Notes: generated by a model not told the origin, from the letters alone. A DNA stretch of 64,000 nt from Zeimonas sp046347945 (GCA_046347945.1 JAXMFB010000005.1:213061-277060); one strand, 5' to 3'. Counted from the first letter of the stretch, positions 46,758-56,017 are shown. Translations and numbers: made by a program.

Positions 46758-47786
46758 TCAGCGCGCCGCGCCGACCAGCTTCGCCGCCGCCTCGACGATC
46801 TTCGCCGCGGTGACGCGCGCCTGCGCCTCGAGCGGCGGCGAATACCCGACCGGCGCGCGCGGCGCGCCCAGCCGCGCCAGCTTCGCGACGCCGCGCTCGG
46901 CCAGCGTCGCGACGATCTCGGCGCCGAACCCCGCCACCTGCACCGCCTCATGCACCACCAGCACACGCCCGGTGCGCCGCGCCGAGGCCTCGACCGTCTC
47001 GCGGTCCCACGGCCAGATCGTGCGCAGGTCGATCACCTCGGCCTCGATGCCCTGCCCGGCCAGCGTGCCCGCGGCCTGCATCGCCTCGTGCACCGCGCGG
47101 CTCCAGGCGACGATCGTGAGGTCGCGCCCGGCCCGCACGATGCGCGCGCGGCCGATCTCGACCGCCTGCGACGCGTCGACCTCGCCTTCGAGCCCCCACA
47201 GTTCCTTATGCTCGAAGTACGCCACCGGATCGCCGCTGGCCACCGCCGCCTTCAGCAGCGCATAGTTGTCCTGCGGCGTGGCCGGGCACACCACCGCGAG
47301 CCCGGGCACGTGCGCGAACCACGCCTCGAGCGACTGCGAGTGCTGCGCGGCCGATGCGCTCCAGATGCCGATCGGCATGCGCACCACCATCGGCACGCGG
47401 CCCTGTCCGCCGAACATGAAGCGGTTCTTCGCGGCCTGGTTGACGATCTCGTCCATCGCGCACAGCGCGAAATCGACGACCCGCATTTCGACCACCGGCT
47501 TCAGGCCGGTCAGCGCCATGCCGACCGCCGAGCCGGCGATCGTCGCCTCGGAGATCGGCGTGTCGATCACGCGCGCCGCGCCGAACGCCTCGAGCAGCCC
47601 GCGATACTGGCCGAAGATGCCGCCGCGCCCGAGGTCTTCGCCGAGCGCGACGACCGACTCGTCGGCGCGCATCAGGTCGGCGAGCGCAGCGGCCGCCGCT
47701 GCGGCGTAGCTCATCGTCCGCACGCCGCCCGACGCCCCCGCGCGGCCGGATGCGCCCGCGTCGCCTGGTTGCGTCAGCTGAACCAT
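46758..47786 (-). CDS. 2-oxoacid dehydrogenase E1 component, beta subunit (AcoB/PdhB-like)
   Basis: Beta subunit of a thiamine-diphosphate alpha2-beta2 E1, 342 residues. Hallmarks are GEDLGRGGIFGQYRG, DTPISEATIAGSAVGMAL, a thiamine-pocket Glu in VVEMRVVDFALCAMDEI, and QHSQSLEAWFAHVPGL. The C-terminal domain contains DLRTIWPWD and VLVVHEAVQVAGFGAEI. It would decarboxylate pyruvate, acetoin or a branched-chain oxoacid with the alpha subunit. The start ATG 47786 overlaps the alpha gene by 13 bases. No E2 or E3 gene is adjacent. Confidence 0.92.
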   Translation of the reverse strand: MVQLTQPGDAGASGRAGASGGVRTMSYAAAAAAALADLMRADESVVALGEDLGRGGIFGQYRGLLEAFGAARVIDTPISEATIAGSAVGMALTGLKPVVEMRVVDFALCAMDEIVNQAAKNRFMFGGQGRVPMVVRMPIGIWSASAAQHSQSLEAWFAHVPGLAVVCPATPQDNYALLKAAVASGDPVAYFEHKELWGLEGEVDASQAVEIGRARIVRAGRDLTIVAWSRAVHEAMQAAGTLAGQGIEAEVIDLRTIWPWDRETVEASARRTGRVLVVHEAVQVAGFGAEIVATLAERGVAKLARLGAPRAPVGYSPPLEAQARVTAAKIVEAAAKLVGAAR

Positions 47787-48799
47787 CGGCCGCTCCCGGT
47801 GTCCTGCACGTCCTCGAACGCGGCCTGCTCGGCCGGCCAGGCCGCGGCATCGGCCGAGGCCAGCGCCGCGGCAACCTCGTCGCGCGCCGCGCGCATCCGC
47901 GCCTCGATCGCTTCGTTGGCGACGCCGCGCTCGACCAGCCTGCGCTGCGCGAGCAGCAGCGGGTCGTCGCTCATCGCCGCCGCGAGCTCGCGCGGATCGC
48001 GATACGCGGCCGGGTCGACCGACACGTGCCCCTTGAACCGGTACGTCTTCGCGTGCAGCAGCCGTGGGCCATGGCCGCCGCGCACCTGCGCGACCAGTTC
48101 GCGCGACGCCTGCCACACTGCCTCGACGTCCATTCCGTCGACTTCCAGCGCCGGCACGCCGAAGCCGCGCGCGCGCGCGGCCGCGCCCTCGCCGGCCGAC
48201 ATCGCCTCGGTGCGCGTGGTGGCCGACCAGCGGTTGTCCTCGCAGACGAAGAGCACGGGCAACCGGAACGCCGCGGCCCAGTTCAGGCTCTCGGCGAACG
48301 GCCCGCGATTGAGCGCGCCGTCGCCGAAGAACGTCACCGCGATCGCGGCGCGCCCCTGCACGCGCATCGACTGCGCCGCACCCACCGCGATCGGAATGCC
48401 GGCGGCGACCACGCCGTTGGCGCCCAGCATGCCGACCGAGAAGTCGGCAATGTGCATCGAGCCGCCCTTGCCACCGCAGAAGCCGCTCGCGCGCCCGAAC
48501 AGCTCGTGCATCATCCGCTCGAGGTTCGCGCCCTTGGCGATCGTGTGCCCGTGGCCGCGGTGCGTCGAGGTCAGCCAGTCGCTCGCGTGCAGGTGCGCGC
48601 AGACGCCGGTGGCCACCGCTTCCTGGCCGGTCGACAGGTGCAGCGGCCCGCGCACCTGCGCGCGCGCGCCGCTCGCCTGCCCGAACGCGGCGACGCCGCC
48701 GCGGCTGGCCTCTTCCGCCGCGTCCTCGAACGCGCGGATGCGGCACATCGTGTGATAGAGCCCGAGCAGCCGGTCGGCGTCGAGCGCGGAATCGGTCAT
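47774..48799 (-). CDS. 2-oxoacid dehydrogenase E1 component, alpha subunit (AcoA/PdhA-like)
   Basis: Alpha subunit of 341 residues. The thiamine-diphosphate motif starts GDGALNRGPFAESLN with its Asn in EDNRWSAT. STGQEAVATGV and STHRGHGHTIAKG are conserved active-site loops, the latter with catalytic histidines. GKGGSMHIAD is the family segment contacting the beta subunit. ATG 48799 was chosen because family homology starts about ten residues later. A second, heavily frameshifted E1 pair is encoded divergently from 48932. Confidence 0.92.
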   Translation of the reverse strand: MTDSALDADRLLGLYHTMCRIRAFEDAAEEASRGGVAAFGQASGARAQVRGPLHLSTGQEAVATGVCAHLHASDWLTSTHRGHGHTIAKGANLERMMHELFGRASGFCGGKGGSMHIADFSVGMLGANGVVAAGIPIAVGAAQSMRVQGRAAIAVTFFGDGALNRGPFAESLNWAAAFRLPVLFVCEDNRWSATTRTEAMSAGEGAAARARGFGVPALEVDGMDVEAVWQASRELVAQVRGGHGPRLLHAKTYRFKGHVSVDPAAYRDPRELAAAMSDDPLLLAQRRLVERGVANEAIEARMRAARDEVAAALASADAAAWPAEQAAFEDVQDTGSGRWFS

Positions 48800-48931
48800 C
48801 GGCAGGTGCAATCCAGAACAAGGTCCAGCGCGAAATCGTACACGCTCGCGTGGCGCTGCCACGACCTTGCGCACGGCGGCACTACGGTGACGCCTGCGCG
48901 CGCCGCCGCCGCAACGCACGGAGGATCCCGA

Positions 48932-49894
48932 ATGAGCGATCGCACGTCGAACACCAGCGGACCAGCGGCTGGCGCTCCTCCGGACCATGATGCTGATCCG
49001 CGCCGTCGAGCAGGCCTGGGCCGACGCGTACTTCGCCGAGGAGATCGGCGGAATCCCGCCATCGCTGTCCACCGGACAGGAGGCGGTGTCCGCGGGCGCC
49101 TGTGCGGCCACCGAGCCCGGCGACTGTGTTCACCACGCACCGCGGCCAGGCGCCGCAGGTCGCGCGCGGGCTCGACCCGCGCGCATCCTGGCCGAGCTCT
49201 ACTGTCGTCAGCCGGCACAGCAAGGGCAAGTCGTATCACCGTGACCGATGTCTCGCGGGCGTCATCGGCATGGGCGGCGTCGTGCCCGCGCAGTGCCCGT
49301 GGCTGGCGGCATGGCGCTGGCGCAGAAGCTCAAGGGCACCGACCGGGTGAGCCTGGTGTTCTTCGGCGACGGCGCGAGCAACGAGGCGCAGTGCACGAGA
49401 CCGCGAACCTCGCCGCGATGTGGACCCTGCCGCTGGTCCTGCTCTGCGAGAACAACGGCTACTGCGCCTCCGCAGCCGGTTGCCGAGGCGGTGAAGGCGC
49501 CCTCGATCGCGAGCCGCGCGGCGGCTACGGCCTGCCGGGCGTGCTGGTCGACGGCAACGACGCCATCGCCGTCTGCGACGCGGTCGCGCAGGCGGTCGCA
49601 CGCCGCGCACGGGCGGCGGCACAGCAACGGTGATCGAAGGCACGGACCGTGCGCCTGGCCGAGCATCTCGCGCACGACCGGCAGGGATACCGCCGGACCG
49701 AGGGCATCGAGGCCGGCATGGACGCGCTGCCCGATCAGCGGCTGCGCAGCGAACTCGCCGCGCTCGGCCACCTCGACGATGCCGGCTTCGAACGGATTGA
49801 TCGTGGTCGATGCCGAAGTCGCCGCAGCGGTGGCCTTCGCGCGCGCGAGCCGTTTCCGGAACCGCACGAGGCGTTCGAAGACCTCTGGGCATGA
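48932..49894 (+). pseudogene. E1 alpha subunit paralogue, multiply frameshifted
   Basis: A good ribosome site (GGAGG) precedes ATG 48932, and the fragments line up in order as an E1 alpha subunit: LSTGQEAVSAG, TVFTTHRGQAPQVARGLDPR, ILAELYCR, MALAQKLKGTDRVSLVFFGD, GDGASNE, LVLLCENNGYCAS, GLPGVLVDGNDAIAVCDAV, LAEHLAHDRQGYR, GMDALPDQRLRSELAALGHL, and a final HEAFEDLWA. They occupy all three frames, with about a dozen frame switches in 960 bases. Hardly any stop codons or eroded motifs interrupt the fragments, so a run of consensus indels is as likely as true decay. Its end overlaps the next start as ATGA. Confidence 0.8.
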
Positions 49895-50925
49895 CGGAGA
49901 AACCGATGTTCGACACGCGCCTGTTCAGGCCCGGCGCCGGCGTGGGCCGAAGGCGCGAATGGCAGAGCTTCAGGGCGCGCTCGGAGGGCGATGCGCGAGG
50001 AGATGCGCAGGGGGACCCGCTCGTCTTCCAGATGGGCGAGGACATCGCGCTCGCGTCGCCATTCGGCGTGACGACCGGCCTGGCCGATGAGTTCGGCCGC
50101 GACCGCGTCCGCGACGCCCCCTGCTCGGAGGTAGCCGTCGTCGGCGCCGCAGTCGGGGCGGCGATCGGCGGCATGAGGCCGTCGAGCTGCAATTCTCGGC
50201 GACTTCATGTCGGTCGCGATCGACCAGCGGCCCACCAGGCCGCCATGCGCGCTACCTGACCGGCGGGCAGGTCAAGGTGCCTGGTCATCCTTGCCCTGCG
50301 GTGCGGGCCGGTGCCGGATCGCAGCACTCGCAGTCGTTGTACTCGTGGTTCGTGCACGCCCGGCATCAAGGTTGTACCTGCCACGGCGATGGACGCGAAG
50401 GGGCTGATGAAGACGGCGATCCGCGACGACAACCCGGTGCTGGTGTTCGAGCACAAGCAGCTGTACCGGACGCGTTGGCCCGTGCCGGCCGAGTACGCGG
50501 ACCCGGATCACCTGGAAGTCCCCTTCGGGCAGGCGGTCGTGCGCCGCCCGGGCAGCGACATCACCGTCGTGGCGCTGACGATGCTCACCATGCGCTGGCG
50601 AGCGCCGAGGCACTCGCCGCCGAAGGCATCTCGTGGGTGATCGATCCGCGAACACCTGGTGCCGTTCGACGCGCAGACGGTGGTCGCTTCGGTGCGCCGC
50701 ACGGGGCGGCTGCTGGTCGTCGACGAGGCCTACCTGCCGTGCAGGATCCAGGCCGAAGGTGATGCAGCCGATCGTCGAAGAAGGCGTTCGACGCCCTGAA
50801 GAGCAGCGCGCCGCGGCGGCCAGCAGCCCGGGCGTGCCAGTCCGTTTGCGCCGCCACTCGAGGCCGAGGTCATCCCCGACCGGCACCGGATCGCCGCGGC
50901 GATCCGCGCAATCGTGGGCGCCTGA
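49891..50925 (+). pseudogene. E1 beta subunit paralogue, multiply frameshifted
   Basis: Pieces in changing frames follow the E1 beta order: DPLVFQMGEDIALASPFGVT, GSQHSQSLYSWFVHA, ATAMDAKGLMKTAIRDDNPV, LVFEHKQLYRTRWPVP, PFGQAVVRRPGSDITVVALT, VVASVRRTGRLLVVDEAYLP and QPIVEE. The start ATG 49891 overlaps the alpha stop, as in an intact operon. As in the preceding gene, fragments stay well conserved between frame switches. Either the sequence has indel errors here or the gene is dead. Confidence 0.78.
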
Positions 50926-50932
50926 GGTGTCG

Positions 50933-51958
50933 ATGCGCGTGCTCGTCACGGGCGCCGCGGGCTTCGTCGGCGCGCACGTCGCGAAGGCGCTGGTCGATCG
51001 CGGATACCTGGTCGACGGCGCGGGCCGGGCGCGCGCCATCGAGCTGAACCTGGCCGATGCCGGCGCTGCCGCCGCCTTCGCCCTGCCGCGAGCCGGTGCC
51101 CTCCGCGTGCGCGCCACGAACCGGCGACATCCGCGACCCGGCGTTCCTGAAGCGGCTCGTCGGCGACGGCCTCGACAGCGTCTTCCACCTCGCCGCCACA
51201 GCAGCGATGGAGGCCGAGACCGACTTCGCGCGCGGACTCGGGGTCAACGTCCACCGCGCTGATCGCGACCGCTCGAGTCGTGTCGGGCGCAGGCTCGCGT
51301 TGCCCAGGCTGGTGTATCGAAGCAGATCGCCGCTTTCGGCGGCGAGTTGCCGGATACCGTCGACGACCAGGTCGCGCAGACGCCCCAGACCTCGTACGGC
51401 ACCCACAAGTCGATCGCCGAGTTGCTGATCAGCGACTGTTGCGCCACGGCTTCGTCGACGGCCGCGCGCTGCGCGGCTTCCAGTGGTGCTGATCCGTCCG
51501 GGCGCGCCCGTGCCAGCCAGCCGGATTGCCGCAATCGTCCGCGAGCCTCTCCGCGGCCGCGACGTCGCGTGCCCGCTCGCGGCCGGAACGAGGATCGGTG
51601 GCCTCGGCGTCGGAGACCTTGCGGCGCTGCTGGCGATCCACATGCCGGCCACGGCGTTCGGCGTGACGCGCGCGCGATGAACCGCGTCGCTGACGGTCAG
51701 CGTCGGCGACATGATCCTCGCGCCGCTGCGCCGCCGGGCGCCGCATCGGCGGCGTGCGGATCGACCCCGAACCGAGGCTCCAGGCGGTCGTGGATGGCTG
51801 GCCGAAGGCGTTCGTGTCCAGGCGTGCCTCGCGCAACGGGATCGCCGGACGCCGGCTTCGACGAGATCATCCGCAGCTCTGATGACTCGAGGAATGAAGG
51901 GGTGCTACGCGAACCGCGCGGTGGGACGCACGTCACTTCCCGATGCAAAACCTGCTGA
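50933..51958 (+). pseudogene. DenD-like NAD-dependent dehydrogenase/epimerase, multiply frameshifted
   Basis: An extended short-chain dehydrogenase is recognisable. The Rossmann motif GAAGFVGAHVAKAL opens the gene, GDIRDPAFLKRLV and VFHLAATAAMEAE follow, then the catalytic YxxxK in QTSYGTHKSIAELLISDC, and PGAPVPASRIAAIVREPL. The Tyr-Gly-Thr-x-Lys context and the REPL segment are typical of D-erythronate dehydrogenase (DenD). Several frame switches break it. The last frame (FDEIIRSSDDSRNEGV) runs into the 3' end of the convergent mnmE. The true end is uncertain. Confidence 0.65.
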
Positions 51959-53369
51959 AGATCACCCCCAGCAGATCTTCCGCCGTGAACTCCCCGGTGA
52001 TCTCGTTCAGCCGCTCCTGCGCCAGCCGCAGCTCCTCGGCGAACAAATCGAGTTGCTGCGCCCGCTCGCGCGCATGCGCCCCGGCCGCCTCGACGTGCGC
52101 CTGCGCCGCGCGCAGCGCGATCAGGTGCCGCTCGCGGGCGATGAAGGTCGATTCCCCACTCGCCTGCCAGCCTGCCAGCTCGAGCAGCCGTGCACGCAGC
52201 AGGTCGACCCCCGCCCCCGTCTTCGCCGAGAGCCAGACCGACGACACCGATTGGTCACGTTCCGGCCAGCTTTCATCTCCGATCGTCTCGCCCCCGGCCA
52301 CCGCCCGATCGACGACTGTACCGGCACTGTCCGCCCGCTCGACCCGCGGTGCCACCCCCACCAGGTCGATCTTGTTGTAGACCCGCACCATCGGCACCGG
52401 CTCGGCGAGCCGATGGTCGAGCTCGTGCTCGATCGCCTCCGCCGCCGCGGTATCGGTCTCGCGGGCATCCAGCAGGTGCAGCACCACGTCGGCCTGCGCC
52501 GCCTCCGCCCAGGTCCGGGCGATGCCGAGCCGCTCCACCTGGTCGCTCGTCTCGCGCAGCCCCGCCGTGTCGACGATGTTCAGCGGCACCCCCTCGATCT
52601 GGATCGCCTGCGCGATCCGGTCGCGGGTCGTGCCCGGAATCTCGGTGACGATCGCCACCTCGGCGCCGGCCAGTGCGTTCAGCAGCGAGCTCTTGCCGAC
52701 GTTGGGTTCGCCGAGCAGCACCACGTTCAGCCCGTCGCGTAGCAAGGCGCCACGCCGCGCATTGGCCAGCAGAGCATGCAGATCGTCTCGAATCGTCGCC
52801 AGGCGGCCGCGCGCGTCGGACGCCTCCAGAAAGTCGATTTCTTCCTCGGGGAAGTCCAGCGTCGCCTCGACCAGCGTGCGCAGTTCGATCAATCGCTCGA
52901 CCAGCCCGTGCACGGCCGCCGAGAATTCGCCCGACAGCGAGCGGGTCGCCGAGCGCGCCGCCTGCTCGGTGCTCGCGTCGATCAGGTCGGCAACCGCCTC
53001 GGCCTGCGCCAGGTCGAGCTTGTCGTTCAGGAACGCGCGCTGGGTGAACTCGCCGGGCTCGGCCAGCCGCAGGCCGAGCTCGCGGCCGGCTTCCAGCACC
53101 CGGCGCAGCAGCAGCTGCAGCACGACCGGCCCGCCGTGCCCCTGCAGCTCCAGCACGTCCTCGCCGGTGTACGAGTGCGGCGCCGGGAAGTGAATCGCGA
53201 TCCCCTGGTCGATCGCCCCGCCGTCGGCCGCCAGGAAGGGCCCGTAGGTTGCGTGCCGCGGCGCGAGCGTCCGGCCCAGCACTGCGGCCACGATCGGCGA
53301 CAGGTCGCGCCCGGAGACCCGGACGACCCCGATGCCGCCCCGGCCGGGCGCCGTCGCGATCGCCGCAAT
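51933..53369 (-). CDS. mnmE: tRNA uridine-5-carboxymethylaminomethyl modification GTPase, start disrupted
   Basis: GTPase that with MnmG forms the cmnm5U modification at tRNA wobble uridines. The N-terminal formyl-THF-binding domain begins IAAIATAPGRGGIGVVR. The G domain has GEPNVGKSSLLNAL, GTTRD and DTAGLRE; the C-terminus FCIGK carries the functional Cys. No ATG, GTG or TTG precedes IAAIATAPG in frame; the annotated start is ATT 53369, about four residues short of E. coli. An ATG overlapping the yidC stop (53486, ATGA) is in the same frame but meets TGA after six codons, with a hairpin tract between. The gene may be inactivated or start non-canonically. Confidence 0.85.
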   Translation of the reverse strand: MAAIATAPGRGGIGVVRVSGRDLSPIVAAVLGRTLAPRHATYGPFLAADGGAIDQGIAIHFPAPHSYTGEDVLELQGHGGPVVLQLLLRRVLEAGRELGLRLAEPGEFTQRAFLNDKLDLAQAEAVADLIDASTEQAARSATRSLSGEFSAAVHGLVERLIELRTLVEATLDFPEEEIDFLEASDARGRLATIRDDLHALLANARRGALLRDGLNVVLLGEPNVGKSSLLNALAGAEVAIVTEIPGTTRDRIAQAIQIEGVPLNIVDTAGLRETSDQVERLGIARTWAEAAQADVVLHLLDARETDTAAAEAIEHELDHRLAEPVPMVRVYNKIDLVGVAPRVERADSAGTVVDRAVAGGETIGDESWPERDQSVSSVWLSAKTGAGVDLLRARLLELAGWQASGESTFIARERHLIALRAAQAHVEAAGAHARERAQQLDLFAEELRLAQERLNEITGEFTAEDLLGVIFSRFCIGK

Positions 53370-53380
53370 CGGAGGAAGGG

Positions 53381-53454
53381 AAGGGAGAAGGGAGAAGGGA
53401 GAAGGGGACCAGCGCCGCGGCTCTCCTTCCCTTCTCCCTTCTCCCTTCTCCCTT
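53381..53454. repeat. purine/pyrimidine inverted repeat between yidC and mnmE
   Basis: Arms 53381-53406 and 53429-53454 are perfect 26-base reverse complements built of the 7-base unit AGAAGGG repeated about three and a half times. They are separated by 22 bases. The strand bias (all purine, then all pyrimidine) favours a very stable hairpin and possibly triplex DNA. It lies inside the expected 5' end of mnmE. Confidence 0.95.
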
Positions 53455-53482
53455 CTCTCCCCCGCTCACCCCGTCCCTTCCG

Positions 53483-55239
53483 TCATCCCCTGGCCTTCGC
53501 CGCCGCCGCCTGCTGCGTGATCTTGCGCGTGATCACCCATTGCTGCGCGATCGAGTAGACGTTGTTCACCAGCCAGTACAGCACCAGGCCCGCCGGGAAG
53601 AAGAAGAACATCACCGAGAACACCAGCGGCATGATCATCATCATCTTCGCCTGCACCGGGTCGGGCGGCGTCGGGTTCAGCTTGGTCTGGATGAACATCG
53701 TCCCCGCCATCACCAGCGGCAGGATGTAGTAGGGGTCCGGTGCCGCCAGGTCGGTGATCCAGCCGATCCACGGCGCGTCGCGCATCTCCACCGACGCGAG
53801 CAGCACCCAGTACAGCGCGATGAACACCGGGATCTGCACCACGATCGGCAGGCAGCCGCCGAGCGGGTTGATCTTCTCGGTCTTGTACAGCTCCATCATC
53901 GCCTGGTTCATCTTCACGCGATCGTTGCCGTAGCGCTCGCGAATCGCGGTGAGCCGCGGCGTGACGGCCTTCATCCGCGCCATCGACTTGTAGCTCGCGG
54001 CCTGCAGCGGGAAGAAGATCGTCTTCACGACGATCGTCAGCAGCACGATCGCCCAGCCCCAGTTGCCCACCAGCCCGTGCAGCTTCTGCAGCAGCCAGTG
54101 GATCGGCTGCGCGACCGCGGTGAGCCAGCCGTAGTCGACGGTCAGGTCGAGGCCGGGCGCGATGCTCTCGAGCATGCGCTGGTCCTGCGGACCGACCAGC
54201 AGCCGCGACTGGACGGTCGTGCTCGCCTGCGGCGCCAGCTCGGCCAGCGGCTCCTTGATGCCCACCGAGTACAGGTTCGTGTCGACCTTGCGCGTGTAGA
54301 ACTCGCGATTGACCTTGGCGGCCGGAATCCACGCCGAGACGAAGTAGTGCTGGATGATGCCGACCCAGCCGTTGTCGGCGCTCGCGACGTGCTTCGCCTT
54401 GTCCTTCTCGATGTCGCCGAAGGCCACCTTCTGGAACTTGTCGGCGTCGGTGTACACCACCGGGCCCGTGTAGGTGCTGTAGAACTTCGACTCCCCGGGC
54501 GGCGGGTTGCCGTCGCGGGTGAGCTGCAGGTAGAGCACCGGCCGCGCCGGCGCCGTGCCGACGTTGGTGATCTCGTCCTTCACGTCGACGACGTAGGCGC
54601 CGCGCGCCAGCGTGTAGGTGCGCACCAGCCGCACGCCGCCGCTCTCGGCGGCCAGCGTCAGCTTCACCGCGTCGCCGCCCGCTGCCAGCACGTGCGGCCC
54701 CGCATTGCCGTCCACCGGCGTCATCGGCGTCCGGTGGTTAGGGTAGCCGGGACCGTCGGCGGCGCCGATCAGGCCGCTCTGCGCGAGGTACACCTTGCCG
54801 GGCTGGCTCTCGAGCAGCACCAGGTTGTGCGCCCGATCGTTCAGGTCACGGTGATGCAGCAGTTCGGCCCGCTGGATCTGGCCGCCGACCGGGTTCACGT
54901 CGAGCGCCAGCACGTCGTTGGCCAGGCGGATCGCCTGGCCCGTGCCTGCGGCGGCCCCCGGGCGCGCCCGACGGCGCGCCCTCCGCCCGCTTGCCCAGCG
55001 GCCGCTCCACTGGCCTGCGCGGCAGGCGCGGCGCCCGGCACCTCGGCCGTGGCGGTGCCCGCCGGCGGAATGCTGGCATCGGTGCGCGGCGTGCCGTTGC
55101 CGGACGCCGCCGGCGTGGTGGCCTGCGGCGTCGCGCCGCCGAACAGCGACGGATGGCCCTGGTGGCGCTGCCACGAATCCCACAGGAACAACAGCGACAT
55201 CGAGAAGACGATCCAGAGGATCATTCGTTGGGTCTGCAT
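53483..55239 (-). CDS. yidC: membrane protein insertase YidC, with a one-base frameshift in this sequence
   Basis: Essential inner-membrane insertase. The N-terminus (from ATG 55239, RMILWIVFSMSLLFLWDSWQ) is the first membrane helix, followed by a Pro/Ala/Gly-rich periplasmic linker. The large periplasmic domain begins IRLANDVLALDVNPVGGQIQ, and the C-terminal five-helix core includes IPVFIALYWVLLASVEMRDA and the end SIAQQWVITRKI. The two parts are in different frames. Adding one base to the C5 run at 54955-54959 (plus strand) joins them exactly, giving about 585 residues. An error in that run is the likely cause. It starts three bases after yidD. Confidence 0.93.
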
Positions 55240-55242
55240 GGT

Positions 55243-55521
55243 CTATCGTTCAGTGGGTTCGTTGCCGCGCAGCGCCGCCGGCCACCGGCAGCGGCACAGC
55301 GCAGGCGGGTGGTCCGGGACTTCGTCCAGGCCGCCGGGATTGAAGGGATGACAGCGCGCCAGCCGCCTGATCGCGAGCCAGCCGCCGGTCACCGCGCCGT
55401 GCCGCTCGATGGCCTGCAGCGCGTAGTCCGAACACGTGGGCAGGAAACGGCAGCGTGGCGTCGTCATCGGGCTGATCGCCACCCGATAGAAACGAATCAA
55501 CGCCGCCAGCACCCGCTTCAC
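55243..55521 (-). CDS. yidD: membrane protein insertion efficiency factor YidD
   Basis: Small membrane-associated protein of 92 residues that assists YidC. The family core is complete: IRFYRVAISPM, CRFLPTCSDYALQAIERHG and RLARCHPFNPGGLDEVP, with its three conserved cysteines. It lies in the canonical position between rnpA and yidC, on the same strand and only a few bases from each. Confidence 0.95.
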   Translation of the reverse strand: MKRVLAALIRFYRVAISPMTTPRCRFLPTCSDYALQAIERHGAVTGGWLAIRRLARCHPFNPGGLDEVPDHPPALCRCRWPAALRGNEPTER

Positions 55522-55536
55522 CCCTGCTTCTCCTGT

Positions 55537-55944
55537 TCAGCGACCGGCCAGGCGCCGGCTCATCGCCCGGAACGCCTCGTCGAGCTCGGCGCGGACGAGC
55601 GCCTTGCGGTGCCGTGCACCGCGCGCCGGCGGCAGCCCCGTCATGCGCAGCAACGCGGCCACGGGCGCCCGCGCGACGTCCGCCGCGCGCCAGGCCTCGC
55701 GCGCGACGCGGCGCACCGCGTTGCGATCGACCGCCCTGGCCAGCAGACGTTTCGGAATCGCCATGAACAATACGCCGGGTGGACCGTCGAGCACCCGCCA
55801 GTGCAGGCTGAAGTGCTCGCCCCGGACGCCGGGTCGCGTGCGCAGCAGCGCGGCCACGGTGCCGCGCGGCAGGCGCGCGGGCTCAGACGGCGAGACGCTT
55901 GCGGCCTTTGGCGCGGCGCGCGCGGATGACGTCACGACCGCCAC
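55537..55944 (-). CDS. rnpA: ribonuclease P protein component
   Basis: Protein subunit of RNase P, which cleaves tRNA 5' leaders. The RNA-binding signature is DRNAVRRVAREAW (family RNRxKR-like), and the fold begins RLPRGTVAALLRTRPGVRG. From ATG 55944 the product is 135 residues, overlapping rpmH by 62 bases. A GTG at 55857 would give only 106 residues and lose the first conserved strand, so I keep the longer form. The true start is uncertain. It is 15 bases from yidD. Confidence 0.88.
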   Translation of the reverse strand: MAVVTSSARAAPKAASVSPSEPARLPRGTVAALLRTRPGVRGEHFSLHWRVLDGPPGVLFMAIPKRLLARAVDRNAVRRVAREAWRAADVARAPVAALLRMTGLPPARGARHRKALVRAELDEAFRAMSRRLAGR

Positions 55945-56017
55945 GGGTTTTCATGCGGGCAAGAAAGCCGTGCGTGCGCTTTCGCCGCACGACGGAGGGT
56001 TGATAGGTGCGCTTCAT
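55883..56017 (-). CDS. rpmH: large ribosomal subunit protein bL34
   Basis: Ribosomal protein of 44 residues, full length. The whole sequence from MKRTYQPSVVRRKRTHGF to AKGRKRLAV is the conserved bL34 pattern. It heads the minus-strand origin cluster and has a strong sigma-70-type promoter 37-66 bases upstream of its ATG. Its 3' end overlaps the proposed rnpA start. Confidence 0.97.
   Translation of the reverse strand: MKRTYQPSVVRRKRTHGFLARMKTRGGRDVIRARRAKGRKRLAV

Noticed and set aside
48932..51958. Insertion sequence or prophage as the cause of the broken genes
   Set aside because: No transposase, integrase or terminal inverted repeats are seen, and gene order within the block is intact. 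Only the reading frame is disturbed.
54955..54959. Programmed ribosomal frameshift in yidC
   Set aside because: No slippery heptamer or stimulatory element typical of programmed shifts is evident, and yidC is not known to use one. A missing base in a homopolymer is simpler.
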